Below are positions 1 through 7,191 of a DNA stretch of 35,682 bases, in pieces (position 1 is the stretch's first letter; each line of letters starts with the position of its first letter). This stretch comes from Candidatus Aegiribacteria sp. (lineage in GTDB: Bacteria; Fermentibacterota; Fermentibacteria; Fermentibacterales; JCC-6): contig JAUXIK010000025.1 in the NCBI GenBank assembly GCA_030620995.1, positions 1 to 35,682 on the forward strand, given 5' to 3'. Below the pieces are notes generated by a model that did no database searches, was not told the DNA's origin, and saw nothing but the letters and a program-made list of their open reading frames with translations. The translations under genes were made by a program, and so were the position numbers.

Positions 1-67
1 AATTTCATACTATCAATCAAAAATTTATTGTCATGGTGTTTATTCTGTACTCGACCAGGAGGTTTAT

Positions 68-1099
68 ATGAAAACCGTAATAATTGCGCTTATTGTGTTC
101 ACTGCTTTTTCGTATGCAAGCGATCCGCGCCTGATAGTGCTGACTGAAGACGCAAGGTTGCTCCTGAACGATTTCAATGAGATGTGGGCTTTCCCAGGAA
201 CAATAAACAAATATCAGTTCTGTTCGATAAGTTCTATTTCAGTCGAAGGGATGGGAGATGATGATGATAAGTGGCAGCTGGGATGGTTCGGCGGAGTCAT
301 AAATTCCAAAGGAACAAGCTGGGGAGCTGTATACAACCACAATAAGCATATCTTCGAGGTACTCTACAATCCCGGCCGTTTCGGAATCATTGTTGGAGTG
401 GACTATATAAAGAATGAAGCAACCGGCTACGGACCTCTGGAATGTATCAAGGATCAGTATTCGTTTTCAACCTCTTTTGGAACAGGACTTGCATTTCCAT
501 TCGAGTATTCCGACATATCTTTTGGAGCTGAATACTTTTCACTTGAATATACTTCTGCCGAAACAACCATGAAGACTACGGAGCTTCAATTCAACGCTTC
601 GCTCAGAGGGCATATGGATCATGCTTTCTTCAACCTGTTTCCTGTCATCAGTACTGATTTCTCAAGGCTTGATATACAGGATTCCACTGTCATCACCACC
701 ATAAGCGCGGATCTGGGTATTGCCACTAACAGAATGATTACGCCGGAAACAAGATTGATTGCCGGGGCGTTCATAGGTATGAACAATTCTTCCCCGGAAG
801 ATGGTGATAATGCATTGACCCTGGATCTTATCCACATCAAGGCCGGTATTGAGCAGAGAATAAACAGCTGGCTTCTTCTGAGAGCCGGAGCCGTCAGTAT
901 AACCAACAGATTCAAGGACGGTGAAAAGGATGCTGTAGTCACTACGAGGATTTCCAGCAAGTTCGGGCTTGGATTTGAAATATCCAATTTTTCACTTGAT
1001 GCCGGCATCAGCGAGTGTTTCCTGCATAGTGGACCATATTTGATAAGTGGAAACCAGGAAGGATTTCTTGGGAATCTATCCTGTACGTACTGCTTCTGA
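68..1099 (+). CDS. Exported probable outer-membrane beta-barrel protein, function unknown
   Basis: The 343-residue product begins with a short basic N-terminus and a hydrophobic stretch ending near residue 17 (SYAS), a plausible signal peptidase I site. The rest alternates polar and hydrophobic residues in short strands rich in Gly, Ser, Thr and aromatics, and it ends in Cys-Phe after an aromatic pattern (NLSCTYCF). This resembles an outer-membrane barrel, many of which end in Phe. There is no enzymatic motif. The ATG start is well supported by AGGAGG about six bases upstream (positions 57-62). A strong hairpin lies just downstream at 1126-1157. I do not recognise a specific family; the barrel assignment is inference from composition. 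Confidence 0.6.
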   Translation: MKTVIIALIVFTAFSYASDPRLIVLTEDARLLLNDFNEMWAFPGTINKYQFCSISSISVEGMGDDDDKWQLGWFGGVINSKGTSWGAVYNHNKHIFEVLYNPGRFGIIVGVDYIKNEATGYGPLECIKDQYSFSTSFGTGLAFPFEYSDISFGAEYFSLEYTSAETTMKTTELQFNASLRGHMDHAFFNLFPVISTDFSRLDIQDSTVITTISADLGIATNRMITPETRLIAGAFIGMNNSSPEDGDNALTLDLIHIKAGIEQRINSWLLLRAGAVSITNRFKDGEKDAVVTTRISSKFGLGFEISNFSLDAGISECFLHSGPYLISGNQEGFLGNLSCTYCF

Positions 1100-1125
1100 A
1101 GCACTGATCAAATCATAAATGAAAT

Positions 1126-1157
1126 AGGGGACATACAGGCTCTGCTGTGTGTCCCCT
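1126..1157. terminator. Strong hairpin between convergent genes, possible bidirectional terminator
   Basis: A 13-base arm beginning AGGGGACATACAG pairs with CTGTGTGTCCCCT across a six-base loop, with one mismatch that can form a G-U pair. It sits between the end of the + strand barrel gene (1099) and the end of rpsT on the minus strand (1193). The position fits a shared terminator, but neither side has a long T run. It may instead be one unit of a dispersed GGGGACA/TGTCCCC palindrome family. Confidence 0.5.
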
Positions 1158-1187
1158 AAAAACTATGCCGCTCTGCTGTGTGTCCCC
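1140..1187. repeat. Two direct copies of a 17-bp motif ending in TGTCCCC
   Basis: The 17-base string CTCTGCTGTGTGTCCCC occurs at 1140-1156 and again at 1171-1187, offset by 31 bases. Each copy is followed by a similar tail (an A-rich stretch and then CTATG). The first copy is also the right arm and loop of the hairpin at 1126-1157. This looks like the residue of a small palindromic repeat element of the REP or MITE kind; that identity is inference. Confidence 0.55.
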
Positions 1188-1192
1188 ATAAG

Positions 1193-1426
1193 CTATGATA
1201 GAGAGCTTTTAAGCCTTTTAGCCTTATTCGGGTGTATGAGCCGTTTTCTGCCGGACCTGTCAATGAGACTCTGGGCTTTTTTGTAGGCTGTTTCCTTTTC
1301 CTCAGGGGTTTGCGCATCGCGAACGCTGCGGATAGCGCTTCTGAGCGTTCTCATGCTGCTGCGATTTCGTTTTGCCTTGACCGAATCCGTCTTGTGACGC
1401 TTGAGAGATTGTTTGCTCCTTGCCAA
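1193..1426 (-). CDS. rpsT: 30S ribosomal protein S20
   Basis: The product is 77 residues, very basic and helical. Its spaced pattern is the S20 signature: N-terminal ARSKQSLKRHKTD, then KRNRSSMRTLRSAIR, and the C-terminal LIHPNKAKRLKSSL. S20 binds 16S rRNA during 30S assembly and is usually about 85-90 residues, so this one is slightly short. The open frame continues upstream to 1501, but the family start matches the TTG at 1426-1424, which has AAAGGAG seven bases before it (1434-1440). I therefore choose the TTG. It is the only protein gene I can support on the minus strand. A + strand open frame at 1232-1507 is its shadow. Confidence 0.88.
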   Translation of the reverse strand: MARSKQSLKRHKTDSVKAKRNRSSMRTLRSAIRSVRDAQTPEEKETAYKKAQSLIDRSGRKRLIHPNKAKRLKSSLS

Positions 1427-1549
1427 GAGGAGACTCCTTTCACAAATTATGTGGTATTCTGTATACATCTTAATACAATATTCTCTGTCAGTAGGCGGCA
1501 AAACTAAGCGCTGAACCGACAGAAGTCAATCTCAAAGAAGGAGATTACA

Positions 1550-3013
1550 TTGAAAGTACTTATTACTCTGGTCTCAATTATCACATTTGTGTCCGCTGTT
1601 TCAGCGGACAGGCTGGTTCGGGTTCACGGTGTCACCACCGGTACTGTGCAGCAGCTGCTGGCTGATGGATACGATGTAGCCGATGTAAATATCAGGCTAG
1701 GATACGCAGATCTGATGATTCCCGAGCGGGAGGTTGATCAGCTTTCTCTGCTTTTTGCCGATTACGAACTGCTTCCGAGGGAGTGGGGGGAACTCCTTCC
1801 CGAGAACGCCAAGAATGCAGGATATTATTACAGCCCTGAGGAAAACTGGCTGTTCTGGTGCGAACTCGCCGCTTCATATACGGATCTCGTCGATACACCG
1901 GTTACAATAGGCCAGTCATACCAGAGCAGAGACATATATATGATAAAGATGACCAGCCCTGTGGGAAGCGGCTACAAGCCTCCCATTTACTTCTCATCGC
2001 TTATCCATGGCCGTGAGCCGGGCAGCAATATAGTTCTGATAGATTTCGCCATGTGGCTTACCAGCAATTACGATGGGGGCGACACAATGGCAGCCTGGAT
2101 CCTTGATAATACCACTGTATACTTTGTACCTATTGCCAACCCTGACGGATACGCTTACAACATGCCGAACGGCGGCAATCAGCGGAAGAACATGAACTGG
2201 ACAGAGGGTGACGGAGTCGACCTCAACCGTAACTGGGGATACATGTGGGGTTATGATGATACCGGTTCAAGCGGCGATCCGTGGAATCAGACCTACCGCG
2301 GAACAGAAGCATTCTCCGAACCTGAAACCCAGGTCCAGAGAGATTTCATAACGGCCATTCAGCCTATTGCCGCCATGAACTATCATACCTACGGCGGCTA
2401 TCTGCTTTACCCCTGGGGATACATAAACAGCCCCACGCCCGACCAGAGCACTTTCGAAGCCTGGGGTTCCGCGATGACTGCGTACAACGAGTATCAGCCT
2501 GGAAGAGCGGGCCAGATTCTTTACCCGGTGAACGGAGAACAGAACGACTGGTGCTACGGCGGCAACGATATGCAGGGCATACTTGCCTTCACTCCTGAAG
2601 TTGCTGATAACAGCTTCTGGGGTTCACAGAATGACACGACGGAAATAGTGAGAATCTGTGATGAATGTCGCTATATGAACATCTGGCTCTGTATGAACGC
2701 GCCGGGATTCGTTGGTGTCGGGGAAGATGAAGGGGTTTCGATAGAACCGGTACTGTCACTTGGCGCTGTCTATCCCAATCCTGTTGTTTCCAGCGCAGTT
2801 TTCACGCTCACCGCACCTGGATCAACCGGGGTGAAAGTCGCCGTGTACGATACAAGTGGAAGAGTTGTGTATAATATCACAGGAGAAATGCTATCCGGTG
2901 AGAATACAGTAATATGGAACATCACGGACGATATCGCCGCTGGAGTATATATTTTAAGAGCGACTGACAGTAACGGATTTGCTGCCAGCCGGAGATTTAC
3001 CATTCTGAAGTAG
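1550..3013 (+). CDS. Secreted zinc carboxypeptidase (peptidase M14) with C-terminal FlgD/Por-like domain
   Basis: This exopeptidase removes C-terminal residues from peptides outside the cell. It is 487 residues. A signal peptide covers residues 1-19 (SAVSA/D) and a propeptide-like segment follows to about residue 85. The M14 domain then carries all the expected residues: zinc ligands H153 and E156 (HGREPG), substrate-binding N226-R227-N228 (LNRNWG), third zinc ligand H279 (NYHTYGG) and the catalytic glutamate E350 (FTPEVAD). Residues about 405-487 form a FlgD-Ig-like domain (YPNP start, VYDTSGR, GVYILR). In Bacteroidetes-type secretion such domains act as sorting tails. The start is TTG with AAGGAG six bases upstream. 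Its exact substrate cannot be read from the sequence. Confidence 0.9.
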   Translation: MKVLITLVSIITFVSAVSADRLVRVHGVTTGTVQQLLADGYDVADVNIRLGYADLMIPEREVDQLSLLFADYELLPREWGELLPENAKNAGYYYSPEENWLFWCELAASYTDLVDTPVTIGQSYQSRDIYMIKMTSPVGSGYKPPIYFSSLIHGREPGSNIVLIDFAMWLTSNYDGGDTMAAWILDNTTVYFVPIANPDGYAYNMPNGGNQRKNMNWTEGDGVDLNRNWGYMWGYDDTGSSGDPWNQTYRGTEAFSEPETQVQRDFITAIQPIAAMNYHTYGGYLLYPWGYINSPTPDQSTFEAWGSAMTAYNEYQPGRAGQILYPVNGEQNDWCYGGNDMQGILAFTPEVADNSFWGSQNDTTEIVRICDECRYMNIWLCMNAPGFVGVGEDEGVSIEPVLSLGAVYPNPVVSSAVFTLTAPGSTGVKVAVYDTSGRVVYNITGEMLSGENTVIWNITDDIAAGVYILRATDSNGFAASRRFTILK

Positions 3014-3032
3014 GCAGAGATTTGGGCAGAAT

Positions 3033-3767
3033 TTGACTGATAATACAGAAAATTCCAATTACTACGAAATTCTGAGTGTGCCCTGCCGGGCATCTCATGA
3101 TGAAATTGAAGATGCTTACCACGATATAGCAAGAAAACTTCATCCTGATGTAACTGGAAACGATTTATCACTGACAGATATATATATGACTGTTAACGAA
3201 GCTTATCATGTGCTTTCAAATCCTGATGAGCGCGAGAAGTATGATGAACTCATAGGAGTTGATAAAAACTCCGGCAAGCCTGATCCAAAACCGGAAACAG
3301 CTCGAGGAAAAACCGAGGCAGCTGACATGAAGCTCCTCGATGCGAAGCTGATGCGCTCCACAAGGCAGGCTGAGAAACTATGCGGGAAAGGGAATTACTG
3401 GGAGGCCACCCGACTGCTGGAAAAATACCTGAATACACATCCAGATAACCCTCATTTGAGAAGAGTTCTGGCAACCGCTGCAGCAGGCATGAACAGGTTT
3501 CATGATGCAGTGAATCATATGAAAATAGTATGCAAAGTTGAGTATCATGACCCTGAAAACTACATAATGCTGGGCAGAATATATATGCAGGCTGATCAGC
3601 TGCTGCTCGCGGAGAAATCGATGAGCGAAGCTCTGTCCTGGAATTCTGAACATGAAGAAGCAAAGCGGATGATTAAGGAAATCAGAGAACTGAAGGATGC
3701 CGGAGGATCGGTTTTTACGCGAGTGCTGCGGAAAATGTCACACGTTCTCAAACGAGGGGAGGAGTAG
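3033..3767 (+). CDS. J-domain protein with C-terminal TPR repeats
   Basis: Residues 8-75 are a J-domain: YYEILSV opening, HPD tripeptide at 37-39, and NEAYHVLSNPDEREKYD in helix III/IV. The HPD motif stimulates the ATPase of Hsp70/DnaK. After a Lys/Glu-rich linker, residues about 105-215 form two to three TPR helix pairs (GKGNYWEATRLLEKYL, EAKRM), a likely protein-binding part. The glycine-rich and zinc-finger regions of true DnaJ are absent, so this is a specialised co-chaperone. The start I accept is TTG at 3033, although the ribosome site is weak. The gene lies 20 bases after the carboxypeptidase and its stop is directly followed by the MerR gene. Confidence 0.82.
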   Translation: MTDNTENSNYYEILSVPCRASHDEIEDAYHDIARKLHPDVTGNDLSLTDIYMTVNEAYHVLSNPDEREKYDELIGVDKNSGKPDPKPETARGKTEAADMKLLDAKLMRSTRQAEKLCGKGNYWEATRLLEKYLNTHPDNPHLRRVLATAAAGMNRFHDAVNHMKIVCKVEYHDPENYIMLGRIYMQADQLLLAEKSMSEALSWNSEHEEAKRMIKEIRELKDAGGSVFTRVLRKMSHVLKRGEE

Positions 3768-3768
3768 A

Positions 3769-4158
3769 GTGGAATCGAACAGTGAGAAGCTTTACTATTC
3801 CATAAGTGAAGTTTGCAGCATGACCGGGCTGAAGCCTCATGTGCTCAGATACTGGGAGACTGCTTTTCCCATGCTCAGCCCTACAAAAAACCAATCCGGG
3901 AACAGAGTCTACAAACCGGAAGAGATCAGATTGATCAAGCTGATCAGTCGATTGCTTTATGAGGAACGTTACACGATCGACGGCGCAAGACAGAAGATTG
4001 AAGAGATGGGTAACTCGTCTCAACAGATGAATCTGGAACTGGATGCAACCAATGTCTCCACCGCTCTGATCGATTCGATAAAGCAGGAATTAACCGACAT
4101 AATCAGTACTCTTGAGCGGGATCCTATGGCAGTTGACAAACAGGAGGACACCGGGTAA
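3769..4158 (+). CDS. MerR-family transcriptional regulator
   Basis: The 129-residue product starts with a MerR winged helix: YYSISEVCSMTGL (helix-turn-helix), VLRYWE, then NRVYKPEEIRLIKLI. A C-terminal helix to about residue 128 is the probable dimerisation part. No metal-binding cysteine pair or large effector domain is present, so it belongs with the short MerR-like regulators of the HspR/RacA type. I choose GTG at 3769 because it follows the upstream TAG by one base and has GAGGGGAGGAG just before it; the frame is open earlier only inside the J-domain gene. Close pairing with a J-domain gene recalls HspR-dnaJ units, but regulation of chaperones is inference. Confidence 0.82.
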   Translation: MESNSEKLYYSISEVCSMTGLKPHVLRYWETAFPMLSPTKNQSGNRVYKPEEIRLIKLISRLLYEERYTIDGARQKIEEMGNSSQQMNLELDATNVSTALIDSIKQELTDIISTLERDPMAVDKQEDTG

Positions 4159-4174
4159 TTATTGGCCTTCCGGT

Positions 4175-4251
4175 CGGGGCGTGGCGCAGTCCGGTAGCGC
4201 ACTTGAATGGGGTTCAAGTGGTCGCTGGTTCGAATCCAGTCGCCCCGACCA
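4175..4251 (+). tRNA. tRNA-Pro(GGG)
   Basis: The acceptor arms CGGGGCG and CGCCCCG pair perfectly. The D arm (GCGCAGTCCGGTAGCGC), the anticodon stem CTTGA/TCAAG and the T arm (GCTGG TTCGAAT CCAGT) are all present. The seven-base loop ATGGGGT places GGG at 4209-4211. CCA is encoded. The length is 77 bases. Confidence 0.95.
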
Positions 4252-4286
4252 TTTTCATATCATGATTCCTATACGAGAGGGACTGC

Positions 4287-4802
4287 ATGGGTGATGTGCT
4301 TCTTGGGTGGTTGAGCGGTATCCCGGCTGAAATACAGATGATGGTGCTTTCAGCGTTTCCTCTCACCGAATTACGGGGAAGTATTCCGATAGCTTTCCTT
4401 AATGCTCAATGGATGTGGCCGTGGTGGAAGATTTATCTTCTTGCAGTAGCGGGAAACATGCTGCCCGTACCGTTCATACTCTGGTTCCTTGGTCCGGTGA
4501 GCAGGTTTCTGAGCAGGTGGAAGTTCTTCGAAAGATTTTTCAACAGACTTTTTGAGAGAGCAAGAAGAAGAGCCGGAACGAAAATAGAGAAATATGAAGC
4601 TCTGGGACTGACCCTTTTCGTAGCAATACCACTTCCGGTGACCGGAGCCTGGACAGGTTGTGTCGCAGCCTTTCTATTTGGTATTCCGACTCGAATTGCA
4701 ATTCCATCTATTGCTCTTGGAGTTGCGATCGCAGGTGCGATAATTACGCTTATCATGTCCGGTACGCTTGCCGGTATCGGATTTCTGGTGGGTTCCTGCT
4801 AG
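4287..4802 (+). CDS. COG2426 / small multidrug export-like membrane protein
   Basis: The 171-residue protein is hydrophobic and appears to have four to five membrane segments (about residues 15-35, 50-70, 105-125, 135-165). It carries the family pattern ELRGSIPIA near residue 30, an AGN(M)LPVPFI segment, and PLPVTGAWTG near residue 115. This matches the family named putative small multidrug export protein (PF06695); no transport activity is established from sequence. The ATG has GAGAGGGA upstream. It sits alone between two tRNA-Pro genes, in the same orientation, and may be co-transcribed with them. Confidence 0.8.
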   Translation: MGDVLLGWLSGIPAEIQMMVLSAFPLTELRGSIPIAFLNAQWMWPWWKIYLLAVAGNMLPVPFILWFLGPVSRFLSRWKFFERFFNRLFERARRRAGTKIEKYEALGLTLFVAIPLPVTGAWTGCVAAFLFGIPTRIAIPSIALGVAIAGAIITLIMSGTLAGIGFLVGSC

Positions 4803-4862
4803 CGGGTACTGATATTGCATAGTGCAGGAGTTAGTAGTAAATTTGCGTGGCTGCATTGTTGT

Positions 4863-4940
<78 letters not shown>

Positions 4941-4987
4941 CAATATCTCCATTACCTGATTCAATTATCTGGAAGGTTTTTATCTTT

Positions 4988-5464
4988 ATGACTGTTAATC
5001 TTGTAGCCGTTATTGGCGGAGCAATTGCGGATCCTGAAGAATATTCATTCGCAAGAGAACTTGGGCACCATCTTGCTGATGAGGGTTATACTATTGTCTG
5101 CGGTGGGGGAACAGGTATCATGGAAGCCGTTTGCCGGGGCGCCTGTGAGGTAGGCGGTAATACAATTGGAATTCTTCCCGGTGTTAATCCCTCGGATGCG
5201 AATGAGTATGTTGAAACTGTTCTTGTAACGGGTATGGGTACTTCGAGGAACAGGATCATTTCACTTTCCGGTCGTGTTGTTGTCGCTGTTGGCGGAATGT
5301 ACGGGACATTGTCCGAAATCGCTTTTGCCCTTCAGGCCGGAAGACCTGTCTGCGCCATGGGAACCTGGAATGTCATTGATGGAGTGACTCCTGTGAATTC
5401 ACCACAGGAAGCACTTGAATTTGTCAGAGAAAACTTTAGGGGGATCGATGCTGAGCATAACTGA
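4988..5464 (+). CDS. LOG-like nucleotide-binding protein (TIGR00725 type)
   Basis: The 158-residue product is one Rossmann-like domain of the LOG/DprA-like superfamily. It has a beta strand plus GG at residues 5-11 (LVAVIGGAI), the phosphate-binding GGGTGIMEA at 39-47, SRNRI at 86-90 and GGMYGTLSE at 102-110. The full LOG phosphoribohydrolase motif (PGGxGTxxE) is only partly kept (VGGMYGTLSE), so the TIGR00725 group fits better than a cytokinin-activating LOG. The substrate is unknown but is probably a nucleotide. The ATG lies 11 bases after GGAAGG. Its 3' end overlaps apt by 17 bases, which suggests coupling with purine salvage. Confidence 0.82.
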   Translation: MTVNLVAVIGGAIADPEEYSFARELGHHLADEGYTIVCGGGTGIMEAVCRGACEVGGNTIGILPGVNPSDANEYVETVLVTGMGTSRNRIISLSGRVVVAVGGMYGTLSEIAFALQAGRPVCAMGTWNVIDGVTPVNSPQEALEFVRENFRGIDAEHN

Positions 5465-5987
5465 AATTAGCGAACTCATACGGAATGTGCCTGATTTCCC
5501 GATTCCGGGAGTGAATTTCAAGGATATCACCACAATACTTACGCATCCCGGAGCCCTTAACGAAACCGTGAAACATCTGGAAAAGGCCTGCGAAGTATTT
5601 GAATATGACGCTATTGCCGCAATCGAATCCAGAGGGTTCATATTCGGTTCAGTTCTGGCGGCAGGCAAGAATCTTCCGCTTGTTCTTATAAGGAAACCCG
5701 GGAAGCTTCCAGGTGATATGATCAGCGAAGAATATTCACTTGAATACGGCTCCAACACCCTTGAAATGCACAGGAATTCACTTCCTGCGGGAAGCAGAGT
5801 TCTTATAGTTGATGATCTCCTGGCTACCGGTGGTTCGGCGGTTGCCGCTGCAACTCTGATCAGAAGAGATGGAAATACAGTTGCAGGCGCTGCTTTCGTG
5901 ATTGATCTTGAGTTTCTCGGAGGTGGAAAAATACTCGGAGAAGCAGAAATTTCCTTTGCGGCACTCATCAGTATCAGCTCTGAATAG
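5448..5987 (+). CDS. apt: Adenine phosphoribosyltransferase
   Basis: Converts adenine and PRPP to AMP in cytoplasmic purine salvage. The 179-residue protein has the APT opening (IRNVPDFPIPGVNFKDIT at 11-28), IESRGFIFG at 59-67 and LIRKPGKLPG, followed by the PRPP-binding loop VLIVDDLLATGGS at 118-130. It has full length for the family. I choose ATG 5448 because AGGGGG precedes it by four bases and it gives the usual N-terminus; the frame opens 33 bases earlier inside the upstream gene. It shares a 17-base overlap with the LOG-like gene. Confidence 0.95.
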   Translation: MLSITEISELIRNVPDFPIPGVNFKDITTILTHPGALNETVKHLEKACEVFEYDAIAAIESRGFIFGSVLAAGKNLPLVLIRKPGKLPGDMISEEYSLEYGSNTLEMHRNSLPAGSRVLIVDDLLATGGSAVAAATLIRRDGNTVAGAAFVIDLEFLGGGKILGEAEISFAALISISSE

Positions 5988-5995
5988 CCGAATAT

Positions 5996-6024
5996 TTGAC
6001 TGATTGAATTTAATTTCGCATAAT
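5996..6024 (+). promoter_or_regulatory. Probable sigma-70-type promoter for the lipoprotein gene
   Basis: TTGACT at 5996-6001 and CATAAT at 6019-6024 each match the consensus in five of six positions, separated by exactly 17 bases. This predicts a transcript start near 6031 and a leader of about 50 bases before the ATG at 6080. It is the cleanest promoter I can see in the window. Confidence 0.7.
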
Positions 6025-6079
6025 TCTAAGATACTGGTTCTTATAGAAAAGAAGTTTGTATTAACATGAAAGGGTTGAT

Positions 6080-7111
6080 ATGACGAAGTTAATGCTTGTG
6101 CTTTTAATGATCATCGGTATGGCATTATCCGGATGCGGAGAGCAGCCGGGAACTGCCGGTGAAGGAGATGCTGAAGGAACAGACGCAGGAGAGGTTACCG
6201 GCGGTGATGATGCTGGTGACAGTGAAGGCGGTAATGGCGAAAGTGCAGCAGGTTCCGCAATACTTGACCTGAGCACACCGGAGCTAGCTATAGGACAGTG
6301 GATAGAGTTCGGAGCAGACGACATTTCGCAGACTGTAATAATTTCGGTGGTAGCAACGGAAGAGAATCAGGGAACCGAGTGTTACTGGGTACAGCTGAGC
6401 GGTGAGGATTTTGTTGCTCAGATCCTTGTGGATCCAATTGGAATCAATATCGCTTTTGAAGGTTATGAAGAGATGTTTGGTGATTTCATGGTTGATCCCG
6501 CAGCTTATATTCGTGAGAACATGGCTGACGCAGATGGAATGGCTGACATGTTCGGCAACGATGAAAACATGGACAAGGCTCTTGATTTCCTGAGAGCCAT
6601 CAGGATGATCAAATTCGATCAGCAGGGAATGATAATGGCCATTGATATGGCAGGTGTACCCGAGTTCCTCGAAGGAATGATGGATGATCCGGCTTTCAAA
6701 GAGCAGTTCCAGCAGGGCTTTACTGAAGGCTTCACCGAAGAAGGTGGACAGGAAGATTTCAACGAATTCCTTACCGAGCTTGATAACATGGAATTCGCAG
6801 CGGTTGAAACTGAAGTCGAGGTCGCAGGACAGACTGTTACGGGACTGGAATTCACCATTATTCATCCTGAGGGTGAAATTGTGGCAGTCATTTCTTCCGA
6901 GCTTCCTCTTGTTCCGCTTGCCTACGCCAGTGTAACAGGATTCGAAGATAATGAGTCTCATTCCATTCAGGTCAAAGGATTTGGATTCGCAGGTGCCGAG
7001 AATCTTCTTCCTGGAGTACCCGCGCAGACCATTCCTGCAATGATGTTCCTTCAGGGAATGACACAGCAGATGGGTGAAGCAGGAGCTCCTCAGGGCAGAG
7101 GTATCAACTAG
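6080..7111 (+). CDS. Acidic lipoprotein of unknown function
   Basis: The 343-residue product starts with a lipoprotein signal peptide ending in LSGC, so Cys19 would be lipidated. Residues 20-60 are a low-complexity linker of Gly, Glu, Asp and Ala. The remaining part is strongly acidic, with Met-rich patches and strands such as SQTVIISVVATEENQGTECYWVQLSGEDF; a second half recalls lipoprotein carrier-like folds (VEVAGQTVTGLEFTI). I do not recognise a named family. It has its own promoter (5996-6024), a ribosome site AAAGGG before the ATG, and a terminator at 7132-7162, so it is probably a single-gene transcript. Confidence 0.75.
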   Translation: MTKLMLVLLMIIGMALSGCGEQPGTAGEGDAEGTDAGEVTGGDDAGDSEGGNGESAAGSAILDLSTPELAIGQWIEFGADDISQTVIISVVATEENQGTECYWVQLSGEDFVAQILVDPIGINIAFEGYEEMFGDFMVDPAAYIRENMADADGMADMFGNDENMDKALDFLRAIRMIKFDQQGMIMAIDMAGVPEFLEGMMDDPAFKEQFQQGFTEGFTEEGGQEDFNEFLTELDNMEFAAVETEVEVAGQTVTGLEFTIIHPEGEIVAVISSELPLVPLAYASVTGFEDNESHSIQVKGFGFAGAENLLPGVPAQTIPAMMFLQGMTQQMGEAGAPQGRGIN

Positions 7112-7131
7112 AATCTCTGTTCTGATAATTG

Positions 7132-7162
7132 AGGAAACCCGGCATTCGTGCCGGGTTTCTTA
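7132..7162 (+). terminator. Rho-independent terminator after the lipoprotein gene
   Basis: AAACCCGGCA (7135-7144) pairs perfectly with TGCCGGGTTT (7149-7158) across a TTCG tetraloop. The stem extends by about three more pairs outward and is followed by CTTATT. It lies 23 bases after the stop of the lipoprotein gene and before rarA. Confidence 0.85.
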
Positions 7163-7191
7163 TTAATTCCCTTTCCTTCCACCTGCGAATA

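Noticed and set aside
619..1104. 161-residue minus-strand open frame under the barrel gene
   Set aside because: It has no family motif and the + strand frame has a signal peptide and a strong ribosome site; it is a shadow.
1232..1507. 91-residue + strand open frame
   Set aside because: It lies across rpsT on the other strand, shows no domain, and S20 is clearly recognisable.
6284..6961. 225-residue minus-strand open frame inside the lipoprotein gene
   Set aside because: Its composition looks like a reverse shadow, with no motif or ribosome site; the + strand gene has promoter, lipobox and terminator.
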